Shown here piece by piece: positions 16,262 to 22,672 of a stretch of DNA of 64,000 nucleotides (position 1 is its first letter; the number at the start of each line of letters is the position of its first letter). The DNA lies in NCBI RefSeq assembly GCF_000759025.1, contig NZ_JPOS01000079.1, forward strand, positions 228,488-292,487. The letters are read 5' to 3'. The DNA is from Phaeodactylibacter xiamenensis. GTDB lineage: Bacteria; Bacteroidota; Bacteroidia; Chitinophagales; Saprospiraceae. The notes beneath the pieces are model-generated. The model ran no database searches. It saw only the letters and a program-made list of their open reading frames with translations, and was not told the DNA's origin. Made by a program: the position numbers and the translations under genes.

Positions 16262-16417
16262 CTAGCTACTGATCGTTCGGCTGATCAATACGCCTGAGAC
16301 AATGCCCAGGATAATGCCAGCGGCAATCAGTGTGCCCACCGCAAGCCCGAAATAATTCGCGGATTGCTTGTCCAGGCTGATTTCAACGTCGTATTGAGTT
16401 GGAATGAGATCGTTCAT
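16262..16417 (-). CDS. Small single-span membrane protein (51 aa)
   Basis: Translation most likely starts at 16417 (MNDLIPTQYDVE), because the longer frame overlaps the upstream gene. A polar N terminus of about 20 residues is followed by a glycine- and isoleucine-rich span (about 25-46) ending ISRTISS. It is of phage coat-protein size, and glycine-rich single-span peptides are seen in membrane-bearing and filamentous virions, but no family was recognised. Confidence 0.55.
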   Translation of the reverse strand: MNDLIPTQYDVEISLDKQSANYFGLAVGTLIAAGIILGIVSGVLISRTISS

Positions 16418-16427
16418 AGCGTTGCGT

Positions 16428-16574
16428 TTATACTTCTGTGTTGGCTGGCAGCACGCCATCAGCAATGAGCTTCTTTAGCTTCAATTCCTGATAGTGGTCT
16501 ACGATAAGGCCTGCTATCACCGTAGCGATAACGGTGACGGTTGCCAGCGCAGCGTAATGTTTCCAGTTGTTCAT
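16428..16574 (-). CDS. Small single-span membrane protein (48 aa)
   Basis: The frame begins MNNWKHYAALATV at 16574 and stops at TAA 16428-16430. It has one span (about 6-24) and a charged helix QELKLKKLIADG. Its ATG overlaps the stop of the upstream 37-codon gene (ATGA at 16571-16574), which is the main support for both. No family was recognised. Confidence 0.55.
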   Translation of the reverse strand: MNNWKHYAALATVTVIATVIAGLIVDHYQELKLKKLIADGVLPANTEV

Positions 16575-16684
16575 GATCGTGGGTCAAATATTACGATGAT
16601 ATAATGCTTGATGAGTGCGGCAACCAATGAGGCAACCAGGCTTATCACCAAAAAATTCTTCTCTTGTTCGGTCAGTAGCAGCAT
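16571..16684 (-). CDS. Very small membrane protein (37 aa)
   Basis: Translation starts at 16684, overlapping the upstream stop by ATGA, and ends overlapping the next start by ATGA. The product (MLLLTEQEKNFLVISLVASL onward) is a single span with an acidic/polar turn near the N terminus. The double overlap argues that it is real despite its size. Confidence 0.55.
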   Translation of the reverse strand: MLLLTEQEKNFLVISLVASLVAALIKHYIIVIFDPRS

Positions 16685-17187
16685 CAGGATTCGATTCGTT
16701 CCAATTGAGTTTCCAGCAGGTCGCCGTAGTCCGTTCCTACGCTTCCGAATACCATGCACCCGGAGTCCCAGGTTTTACGCATGGCTTCGCGTATCGTCAG
16801 TCCGTATGCCGCTTCATAAGCGAAATTGAGCGCCCGAAGCTGGTTCAGGTTCAGTGCGCTCACCCGCCGGTAGGTATCACACCGCTTGCTGATGCCAAAG
16901 CCCAACAGGTAGGTGGAAGTCAGCACATCGTGCAGCTCAGACACCCAGGGCTCTAAATCGAAGTTCGTTACCGGGCCATCGCCCGGATTGAAGTTGATAT
17001 CTTCCACATCAAACCGGATCGGCGGCTCCTTTTTGGAGCTAAACCCGAGTGATTTGCTGATTGCCTTCACCAGGAAGTAAATGACGAGCAATACCAGGAT
17101 GACCACAACGCCAATCACGACAGGCTTTACCCACACGGGGCGGCCCCGGAATAGCTGGTTGTAATCATATGGCATTAGCTGTGTCAT
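16684..17187 (-). CDS. Membrane-anchored protein with outward domain (167 aa)
   Basis: A short polar N terminus (MTQLMPYDYNQLFRGRP) precedes a span (about 22-44) and a soluble domain of about 120 residues with two cysteines (KRCDTY and SGCMVF), consistent with one disulfide on the non-cytoplasmic side. It is coupled by ATGA overlaps to the genes on both sides. No family was recognised. It may be a penton- or vertex-associated membrane protein, by context only. Confidence 0.6.
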   Translation of the reverse strand: MTQLMPYDYNQLFRGRPVWVKPVVIGVVVILVLLVIYFLVKAISKSLGFSSKKEPPIRFDVEDINFNPGDGPVTNFDLEPWVSELHDVLTSTYLLGFGISKRCDTYRRVSALNLNQLRALNFAYEAAYGLTIREAMRKTWDSGCMVFGSVGTDYGDLLETQLERIES

Positions 17188-17591
17188 GCAATCGCGTTAT
17201 TGTCGCAAGCAAGTTCTCCTATCAGCACATCCCAGTGAGGAAGCCCTACCGATGTTGCATAGGCTTTGATCTCCTGCTCGTAAAACTTAGCCCGGCTCTC
17301 GTTAGGGTAGACGTCGATCGCTTTGAAAAAGCCCCCGACAATACTGCCATTAGTCTGGCTGTCTCCCCTCAGGTATTGTTTTGCCATGCGGTTAAGGTCG
17401 CCGCTTGGAATAGCATCCGGATTCCAGGGCCCAAAGCGGTCGCGGTTAACACGAACGCACGGCATATTGCCCATTGCGCCCGGTTGGTCCGGTTCTACTT
17501 TGGGTTGCTGGTTTTGCATTACGTAGCCCGTCACGCCCAGGAGCACCAAAATAGCTACGATCAGGATGATTGCTTTTGCAGTCTTGCTCAT
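17184..17591 (-). CDS. Membrane-anchored protein with outward domain (135 aa)
   Basis: MSKTAK is followed by a span (about 7-24) and a soluble domain of about 110 residues with two cysteines (MPCVRVN, LACDNN). The domain reads like a small helical fold (LNRMAKQYLRGDS, SRAKFYEQEIKAYA). It is ATGA-coupled to the next gene and 12 bases from the previous one. No family was recognised. Confidence 0.6.
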   Translation of the reverse strand: MSKTAKAIILIVAILVLLGVTGYVMQNQQPKVEPDQPGAMGNMPCVRVNRDRFGPWNPDAIPSGDLNRMAKQYLRGDSQTNGSIVGGFFKAIDVYPNESRAKFYEQEIKAYATSVGLPHWDVLIGELACDNNAIA

Positions 17592-17603
17592 GGTGTAGTG
17601 GGG

Positions 17604-17822
17604 TTAGTTCAAGTAGGACATCGCACGTTCGACGTTCACCTTATCGGTTTCTGTCTTCACGTCCGTCAGCTTGCTGGTAGGATCATCCTCTGTCGCTGCG
17701 GGGATGCTGCCAGTGCCATTCTTGCTTCCGTTTACTTTCTCCTTCTTGTAGAAGTAGTAAGCCGCGATACCGGCAATGATGACCGCGCCTACGATGATGT
17801 GCGTTTTATACTTCTTCAGCAT
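17604..17822 (-). CDS. Small N-terminally anchored membrane protein (72 aa)
   Basis: MLKKYKTH is followed by a glycine/isoleucine span (about 8-24), the basic patch YKKEKVNGSKNG and a polar, Thr/Asp-rich C-terminal half. It starts directly after the stop of the upstream gene. No family was recognised. Confidence 0.6.
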   Translation of the reverse strand: MLKKYKTHIIVGAVIIAGIAAYYFYKKEKVNGSKNGTGSIPAATEDDPTSKLTDVKTETDKVNVERAMSYLN

Positions 17823-17824
17823 GA

Positions 17825-18247
17825 TCAGATTTTTTTGATCAGAGCGATAATGAGAACGAGCATGAAGACAAAGGCTACAGCCACCGCGACATTAGGCAGC
17901 GGCCAGCCCAGGATGGTCATTTTCGCAAGTGAACCAGCTGGGGCATTGGCAGTAGAACAAGCCAGTTGTAGCTCATTTTCCAGCGCCATGCGGTTGCCAT
18001 TCTGAACATGATACTCCAGGAGGTAGTCTGCCTGATCTCCTGCCAGGTCGATAGGTACATCCAGCGTTTGCAACGCGAAGTCTGTACCATCCTGTTCCGG
18101 CAGTTCTGCCACCCTTTGGTGGATGACCATTTTTAGGTCTTCGGGCGAATACTCCCCATCCTCACGAATAAGCCCCAATGCTGCCAGCTTTTCGCTGCCA
18201 GCTAAGGGATTATTCAAAAGGATAGCATCAATGATTCCTGCGTCCAT
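17825..18247 (-). CDS. C-terminally anchored membrane protein downstream of the capsid candidate (140 aa)
   Basis: A mostly helical soluble head (residues 1-110; EDLKMVIHQRVAELPEQ is typical) is followed by a span (about 117-136) ending in ALIKKI. It is the first gene after the candidate capsid gene and its hairpin, and leads the run of seven small membrane genes. It may tether the capsid to a membrane, which is inference from order alone. Confidence 0.6.
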   Translation of the reverse strand: MDAGIIDAILLNNPLAGSEKLAALGLIREDGEYSPEDLKMVIHQRVAELPEQDGTDFALQTLDVPIDLAGDQADYLLEYHVQNGNRMALENELQLACSTANAPAGSLAKMTILGWPLPNVAVAVAFVFMLVLIIALIKKI

Positions 18248-18284
18248 TATTCTCGCTCGGTTGAAAAAATAGAGTGTCTTGTTG

Positions 18285-18311
18285 AAGGGTTGGGCAAGAG
18301 CCCAAACCCTT
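18285..18311 (-). terminator. Strong hairpin immediately after the capsid candidate
   Basis: On the minus strand AAGGGTTTGGGC pairs with GCCCAACCCTT (one bulged base) around a four-base loop, starting within the stop codon of the capsid candidate. A T6 tract follows only about 20 bases later, so it could be a partial terminator or a stabilising 3' hairpin that raises the level of the capsid message. Confidence 0.6.
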
Positions 18312-19029
18312 AGTCACGCGCCCGGCCGATCATCCAGAAGGTCAGGATGATGTGCAGCCCGTGGTAGGCATAGAACTCCAGCGCCGTCTCCCGGTCGAAA
18401 CGCGCCTTGCGGTCGGTCAGGGGGATCACACGCACGTCCCGGTCATAGTTGCCTGGATCGTTGAAGTTGGACACCTCCAGTTCGCTCGTGATGCGGTCAC
18501 GGGTGTTGAGGCTGTGGTAGGTCATCTTCTCCTGAAACTGGAGCTGTGCAGAAGCAGCAGCGCCAGCGGCAGCAGCTACGTCCATCTTGATACCTGCGAA
18601 GAGGTAAGTCCAGCCACACAGGCCGCCCACCCAGGAAGGGTAGAGGTTGTTAGCAGAAGAGCCAATGTACACCGAACCAGCCGGGTACTTGGAAGCAATG
18701 CCATTCGCAGCAGAGAAGAAGTTGCCTTCGTCAAAAAGAACGATGCGCTCCTTTGCCGGCGTCAGGCCCTGGCCAGTGAGGTCGATATGGACCGTTACGG
18801 ATTCTTCAACTGCCAGACCGTTAGGAATGGAAGTCGGAACAACAGGCTGTCCGGTAGGCACCTGCATGTTTACGTTTGCGCCACGTTCAGGAGTGACCAC
18901 CTTGGATTGGGATGCGCCCTGCGCACCGAGACGAGATGCGACACCTGGCGCAACGCTACGCGCAACATAGCCAGAGGCTTGCTTTTTGCGCATATCCTGC
19001 TCCAGTGCCCGCTTCAGCATGTTATTCAT
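18310..19029 (-). CDS. Candidate major capsid protein (239 aa)
   Basis: The start at 19029 (MNNMLKRALEQDMRKKQ) is preferred because the promoter at 19080-19109 and the terminator at 19184-19214 exclude earlier ATGs. A basic, Gln/Ser-rich N-terminal arm of about 70 residues is followed by a beta-type domain (VTVHIDL, PAGSVYIGS, ITSELEVSN, RDVRVIPL) with an alanine-rich stretch in the middle. It has no membrane span or signal peptide. Its size, separate strong promoter, dedicated hairpin and place next to the packaging-type ATPase fit the main capsid protein of a tailless virus. No sequence family was recognised, so the call rests on context. Confidence 0.5.
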   Translation of the reverse strand: MNNMLKRALEQDMRKKQASGYVARSVAPGVASRLGAQGASQSKVVTPERGANVNMQVPTGQPVVPTSIPNGLAVEESVTVHIDLTGQGLTPAKERIVLFDEGNFFSAANGIASKYPAGSVYIGSSANNLYPSWVGGLCGWTYLFAGIKMDVAAAAGAAASAQLQFQEKMTYHSLNTRDRITSELEVSNFNDPGNYDRDVRVIPLTDRKARFDRETALEFYAYHGLHIILTFWMIGRARD

Positions 19030-19079
19030 CTTGGATGAAGTTTTAGTTTTCGATAGCTTTTGATAGCGTGAATGAGTCT

Positions 19080-19109
19080 CAAATCTATCGGAAGAGGAAG
19101 TGGGCAAAA
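19080..19109 (-). promoter_or_regulatory. Bacteroidota-type promoter for the capsid candidate
   Basis: On the minus strand TTTTG is followed by 17 bases and TAGATTTG, a full match to the -7 consensus TAnnTTTG and the -33 TTTG of Bacteroidota housekeeping promoters. Transcription would start near 19073, giving a leader of about 44 bases before the ATG at 19029. Confidence 0.7.
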
Positions 19110-19183
19110 TCATGTTGAGCGGTGTTGGTACGTAAGCGCACGATTCGCAACGTGTTGTGCCGTTTTCGTTACACAGCGGGCAT

Positions 19184-19214
19184 AAAAAAACCGGCAAAGC
19201 AGACGCTTTACCGG
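19184..19214 (-). terminator. Intrinsic terminator between the ATPase unit and the capsid candidate
   Basis: On the minus strand CCGGTAAAGC pairs with GCTTTGCCGG over ten base pairs (one G-U) with the loop GTCT, then seven T. It ends the transcript coming from the ATPase genes and isolates the capsid candidate, which then uses its own promoter. Confidence 0.8.
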
Positions 19215-19245
19215 CTGGGGATGTTACGAGTACGAAAATTACATC

Positions 19246-19560
19246 TTACTTAGAGTCCTGCCAGCAAAAGACCAGTCGGACGTTTTCACCGGCTCTCTCC
19301 AATACCGTTTCTATGATGATTCGGGCTATCTCAGTAGTGACCTGTGTGCGATGCAGGTAGGGCTCATAGTCGTCCCAAAAACCTTCCACACTTTCTTTGA
19401 GCAATCGGATTTCGCTCATCCAATGACTGCGCCTGCCCAGATTAAGGACATCCCGTATTTCTTCTTTGTAGACAAAACTGCCATTGCAGCGCACTTTGAT
19501 GATGCGCGGTTTGTCGTGTGCTCCCGAAGGTGCTTGTATTGGATTTTGCGGTTCCATCAC
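19246..19560 (-). CDS. Small soluble protein coupled to the ATPase gene (104 aa)
   Basis: The product has no membrane span; its N terminus is Pro/Gln-rich and the rest mixed, with a short helical part (TEIARIIIETVLERAGENVRL). Its ATG overlaps the stop of the ATPase gene by four bases, so the two are co-translated. It may be a packaging or assembly cofactor. No family was recognised. Confidence 0.55.
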   Translation of the reverse strand: MMEPQNPIQAPSGAHDKPRIIKVRCNGSFVYKEEIRDVLNLGRRSHWMSEIRLLKESVEGFWDDYEPYLHRTQVTTEIARIIIETVLERAGENVRLVFCWQDSK

Positions 19561-20264
19561 ACGTCGATTATTTCATGATATTGAACCCAGTTGTCCGTTG
19601 CAGGGGCCTTCAGGACACGCTGGTAGGCTTCCCAAAGCTGCTCGGCGCAGCTGTAGCGGCGGAACTGCCGGTATTCCAGCTCACGCTCTCCGGTTTTGAA
19701 CAGGATGATCTTGGCAATCATATCTCCCCGGATGAAAAAGAGCGGCACCCGCATGATCTGGTGGCATACGTAGAAGACTTCCAGCCCGTAGTTCCGGTGG
19801 TTGTTTACGATGTCGATCTGCCAGTCCGGCGGGTTGGCCCGCACATAGGTCGTCCATTCGTCAAAGACTACCATGCCGTTCCGGAAGTGTGCCGCCAGCA
19901 TTTCGTGCATGTGCTGGATCTCGCGGCTTTTTCGGCATACGTATCGTAGTGCGCCTTTTTTCCATACCGGGTTGCCTGACGAGTCTTTGAGGGTAAGCAG
20001 TTCAAGCGGGTCTTCCAGGTCAAGCCCAAGTTGCTGACAGGCTTGCTCCACGGTAGGCAGGTGGCGGAACGCCCGGCTAGAGCTCATATCATGGATGAAT
20101 GCCCTGGGGTAGATGCCTTTGCAGTAGGTATTCTGGAAGGACTTCAGGTATTCTTCTACGAGGTCAATCAGCAGGGTCGACTTGCCCTGCCCTTTGCCCC
20201 CGATCAGCAAATAGGATTGGTAATCTCTCGCACCTGTCTTTTTGCGTGTCGCTCTTTTCCCCAT
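19557..20264 (-). CDS. FtsK/HerA-superfamily P-loop ATPase, packaging- or Zot-like
   Basis: The 235-aa product has a Walker A motif LLIGGKGQGKSTL (about residues 17-29), a Walker B strand MVVFDEW (about 132-138) and a following NNHRNYGLEVFYVCHQ segment that matches the Asn/Arg-His-x-x-G and Gln sensor region of the HerA/FtsK/A32 group. Genome-packaging ATPases of double-jelly-roll viruses and the Zot/pI assembly proteins of filamentous phages belong to this superfamily. The short length and absence of a membrane span favour the packaging type. It is four bases downstream of the 248-aa gene and overlaps the next by ATGA. ATPase activity is near certain; the exact role is inferred from neighbours. 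Confidence 0.8.
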   Translation of the reverse strand: MGKRATRKKTGARDYQSYLLIGGKGQGKSTLLIDLVEEYLKSFQNTYCKGIYPRAFIHDMSSSRAFRHLPTVEQACQQLGLDLEDPLELLTLKDSSGNPVWKKGALRYVCRKSREIQHMHEMLAAHFRNGMVVFDEWTTYVRANPPDWQIDIVNNHRNYGLEVFYVCHQIMRVPLFFIRGDMIAKIILFKTGERELEYRQFRRYSCAEQLWEAYQRVLKAPATDNWVQYHEIIDV

Positions 20265-20267
20265 CTG

Positions 20268-21014
20268 TTACACTTCGATTCCTGCCTTACGCACCACTGA
20301 CCAGTCGATTGTATCAAGGTCGGGCTTATTCATCCGGGCTTCCACCAAGCTGCCCACAGCGTTTGCCTCATTCATGACCAGTGAGCCAATGACCGCCCAC
20401 TTGGTGATATTGGACTGCCCACGCAGACGGCGTTTCCGGATTTCCAGCTCGATCAGCTTTGCCAGAGTTTCCCGCTGCTTGTCCTTCCAGGCCAGCCGGT
20501 CCAGGAAGTCATCGCGCATTTGTTCATGCTTTTCGATGTAGCCCCAAAGCTGTTCCAGCAGTGCCTGCTCTTCCGTGCTCCGGCTGTTTTTCATGGAAAG
20601 CTGACGGGTGATCCGCTTGATGACCTTTAAATCGCTGCGGCTCACCGTGCGGTTATAGACGAAAGAGTAGATCAGGTGGCGGGCCCCCTCAAAAGCAACG
20701 ATAACCAGTTCGGCGTTGAGTTCGTCCTCCTCCAGCATGTCTGCTGCGGGGACTGTGCCGGGAGCGGTATCTCCCTTTGCTTCGGCTGCTTCCTTTTCCT
20801 GCTCTTCTATTTTCTCTTCCGCATCATTGAGAATGTCCTTAACATCACCGAACATATCGTCAATGATGTTTTCATTCACATCCGCCTCATCCGTCACCTC
20901 TTCGTAGTCGGTCGCCTCACCAATTGGCGGGCGCTCAAAAGAAGGCTTAGTGATTTCGTCCTCGCTTACAGGTTTGGGCAACTCTTTAGGTGTGCCGAAA
21001 AAGTTATTTTTCAT
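20268..21014 (-). CDS. Acidic then basic helical protein of the early unit (248 aa)
   Basis: The first ~105 residues are strongly acidic and probably disordered or coiled (EKIEEQEKEAAEAKGD); the rest is helical and basic (SRSDLKVIKRITRQLS, LIELEIRKRRLRGQ). It has no span or signal peptide. Its first ten bases overlap the end of the 198-aa gene. A DNA-binding, scaffold or replication accessory role is possible, but no family was recognised. Confidence 0.55.
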   Translation of the reverse strand: MKNNFFGTPKELPKPVSEDEITKPSFERPPIGEATDYEEVTDEADVNENIIDDMFGDVKDILNDAEEKIEEQEKEAAEAKGDTAPGTVPAADMLEEDELNAELVIVAFEGARHLIYSFVYNRTVSRSDLKVIKRITRQLSMKNSRSTEEQALLEQLWGYIEKHEQMRDDFLDRLAWKDKQRETLAKLIELEIRKRRLRGQSNITKWAVIGSLVMNEANAVGSLVEARMNKPDLDTIDWSVVRKAGIEV

Positions 21015-21600
21015 CTTCCTGGATTTCCATGCTATTGAGTGGCGGTACGATCTCGTGCTTTTCGAGCACCTTCAGGCCAGGGGTAAGCTGTTCGCCGAGT
21101 TCGCCGAAGTTGTCGGTGATTTTGTGGAGGTTCTTCCGGATGGAGGCAATCACGCTCACGATAATATTGCCGGTGGCTATATCTTCCTCTATCGATTCCG
21201 ATTGTTTGAAATTGAAAGCTTTCATCACGCCTGAAATAAGACGGGAGCCTTTTATTGGGGATTTCTGAGCCATGCCCTTCTTCACTGCATCCACCACAAA
21301 GCCAAAGCGGCTGTAGATGCCGTACAAGCCATTGAGGAGGATGTCGCGCTCTTCCCGGACTTCGGTCAGGGCTTTTTCCAGCGTTTCATAGTTCGATTCC
21401 AGCTGCTTGATGTGTTCTGCCTGCCTTTCCAAAAAATCAGCATCAACGATGTAGACCTTATCTTCATTCAGGAGTTTGAGCGCAGAGCCCCGTTTGCCTG
21501 TATCGAAATCCCGCAAAAATGCCTCTACGTGTTCCGATTTTGTAGGGTTGTGCTGGTGAAAGGTCTTATCAGTTTTTCCTGTTTGTTTGGTTGTTGCCAT
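21004..21600 (-). CDS. Coiled-coil protein leading the minus-strand array (198 aa)
   Basis: The product has a Lys/Thr-rich N terminus, a coiled-coil segment (about 55-90; EHIKQLESNYETLEKAL), and a mixed helical C terminus (IIVSVIASIRKNLHKITDN). It is the first gene of the minus-strand array, divergent from the 21678 gene across 77 bases. No family was recognised. Confidence 0.55.
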   Translation of the reverse strand: MATTKQTGKTDKTFHQHNPTKSEHVEAFLRDFDTGKRGSALKLLNEDKVYIVDADFLERQAEHIKQLESNYETLEKALTEVREERDILLNGLYGIYSRFGFVVDAVKKGMAQKSPIKGSRLISGVMKAFNFKQSESIEEDIATGNIIVSVIASIRKNLHKITDNFGELGEQLTPGLKVLEKHEIVPPLNSMEIQEDEK

Positions 21601-21677
21601 GCCTTTTGTTGTTACTAAGTGTAAAAATTGCTATTTTCGCAACAAGTCACAACTTCCTTACTAAGGACAAAAAATTT
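21601..21677. promoter_or_regulatory. Divergent promoter region with repeated TTACTAAG
   Basis: The 77-bp gap separates the two divergent arms of the element. TTACTAAG occurs twice in the same orientation (21612-21619 and 21658-21665); the second is inside the perfect palindrome CCTTACTAAGG. TATTTTCG (21632-21639), 20 bases after TTG, is a 7/8 match to TAnnTTTG for the + strand gene. Two operator copies across a divergent promoter would suit a lysis-lysogeny type switch, but no repressor gene was identified. Confidence 0.45.
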
Positions 21678-22151
21678 ATGGGGGTACTGAAAACGCTGCA
21701 AAATCGCGGCATTATCCGGAAAAGAGTCCGCGATATCAACTTCAAGGAAGTCACGACTAAGTATCACGCCCAGCGCCACCGCCGGGGGACTTTTGTTTTT
21801 GAAACCGTGCTCAAATACTCCGATGAAGAAGGGGAGATACGAGGTTATGAAGCCATCATCAATTTTCAGCCAGACGACAGCCGGTACTATCTGCACAACC
21901 TTTTTCAGACCGAAGAAGGCGACCGCGCCCAGGCTATTAAGGACGCGCTGAAAGCTGCCAAGGCATCACAGAGCTACAATAAGCTCACCGATGAAAGCCT
22001 ATTTGATCCAGACCTGATGGACGAAATCAAAGGCACCTTTGTGCAGGCCCTCAACGACATTGAGTTGTGGGTAGAGAATCGGAACGGCTACCCCTTCAAA
22101 AAGCTCAAAGGCTTCGGTCGGTTCTGGCTGAACCTCCAACGATCCGTTTAG
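21678..22151 (+). CDS. Hypothetical basic protein (157 aa), divergent arm
   Basis: Translation starts at 21678 (MGVLKTLQNRGIIRKRV); the longer upstream frame would run back through the divergent promoter. The N-terminal third is basic and could bind nucleic acid, the centre reads as beta strands (TFVFETVLKYSDEEGEI, YEAIINFQPDDS), and the rest is helical. It is one of only two recognised genes of the element on the + strand, so it may belong to a separate regulatory or replication module. No family was recognised. Confidence 0.55.
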   Translation: MGVLKTLQNRGIIRKRVRDINFKEVTTKYHAQRHRRGTFVFETVLKYSDEEGEIRGYEAIINFQPDDSRYYLHNLFQTEEGDRAQAIKDALKAAKASQSYNKLTDESLFDPDLMDEIKGTFVQALNDIELWVENRNGYPFKKLKGFGRFWLNLQRSV

Positions 22152-22183
22152 GCATTCATTTTTTCACCAAATACGTATTTGTA

Positions 22184-22645
22184 ATGGACAAGCAATCTAA
22201 GGACAAGCTGGCCAAAATCGCCGCCCGCCGCAACGAACTTGCAAGCGAGCGCGAGCAGCTGACCAAAATCACCCAGGAAGAGCGAGACCTGGCCTATGAG
22301 GAATTTAAGATCAAGATGGGCTACACCGAGACGCTGGCAGAAGAAGCCAAGACGCTGGAAAACGAAGCGGTCGGTAACAACACCTTGAAGCTGACTGTCG
22401 AGTTTGGCAAAAAGAAAGTCGAGATCGACATGAGCAGAGCCACCACCCAAAAGGTAGCCGACCTGAGCAACATCGCTGAGAAGGTGGTCCGTGATCTGGC
22501 TATGTACCAGCGCCAACTGGGCAACGGCTTCCGCATGCTCCATACCAGCGGCAACGAGGTCCTGCAAGCGCAGTACAATGAGGAAAAGCGGAAGGCTGAG
22601 AAGGCCCGTGTCCGTGCTCGGGCTAAACAGATGGCTGAGGGGTAG
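22184..22645 (+). CDS. Hypothetical charged helical protein (153 aa)
   Basis: Translation starts at 22184 (MDKQSKDKLAKIAARRNEL), 32 bases after the upstream stop. The product is almost entirely helical: a coiled coil (about 5-60), a short beta-like strand (LKLTVEFGKKKVEIDM) and a basic C-terminal helix (KRKAEKARVRARAKQ). It has no membrane span. It is the last gene before the IS4-type insertion, so the end of the element lies at or just past it. Confidence 0.55.
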   Translation: MDKQSKDKLAKIAARRNELASEREQLTKITQEERDLAYEEFKIKMGYTETLAEEAKTLENEAVGNNTLKLTVEFGKKKVEIDMSRATTQKVADLSNIAEKVVRDLAMYQRQLGNGFRMLHTSGNEVLQAQYNEEKRKAEKARVRARAKQMAEG

Positions 22646-22672
22646 GGGAGTAGCGCTTATTGATAAAATGAG

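Noticed and set aside
18352..19038. Long + strand open frame opposite the capsid candidate
   Set aside because: The minus strand has promoter, hairpin and terminators for the capsid gene; the + frame has none and reads as a shadow.
1..22645. Reading the element as an inovirus because the ATPase could be Zot-like
   Set aside because: It exceeds 22 kb, the ATPase has no membrane span, and no coat/pIII gene pair was seen, although small coat-sized peptides and exported spikes keep the idea alive as an alternative.
1..22645. Reading the element as a conjugative element
   Set aside because: No relaxase, TraG-type coupling protein or Tra secretion genes were found; the ATPase is short and packaging-like.
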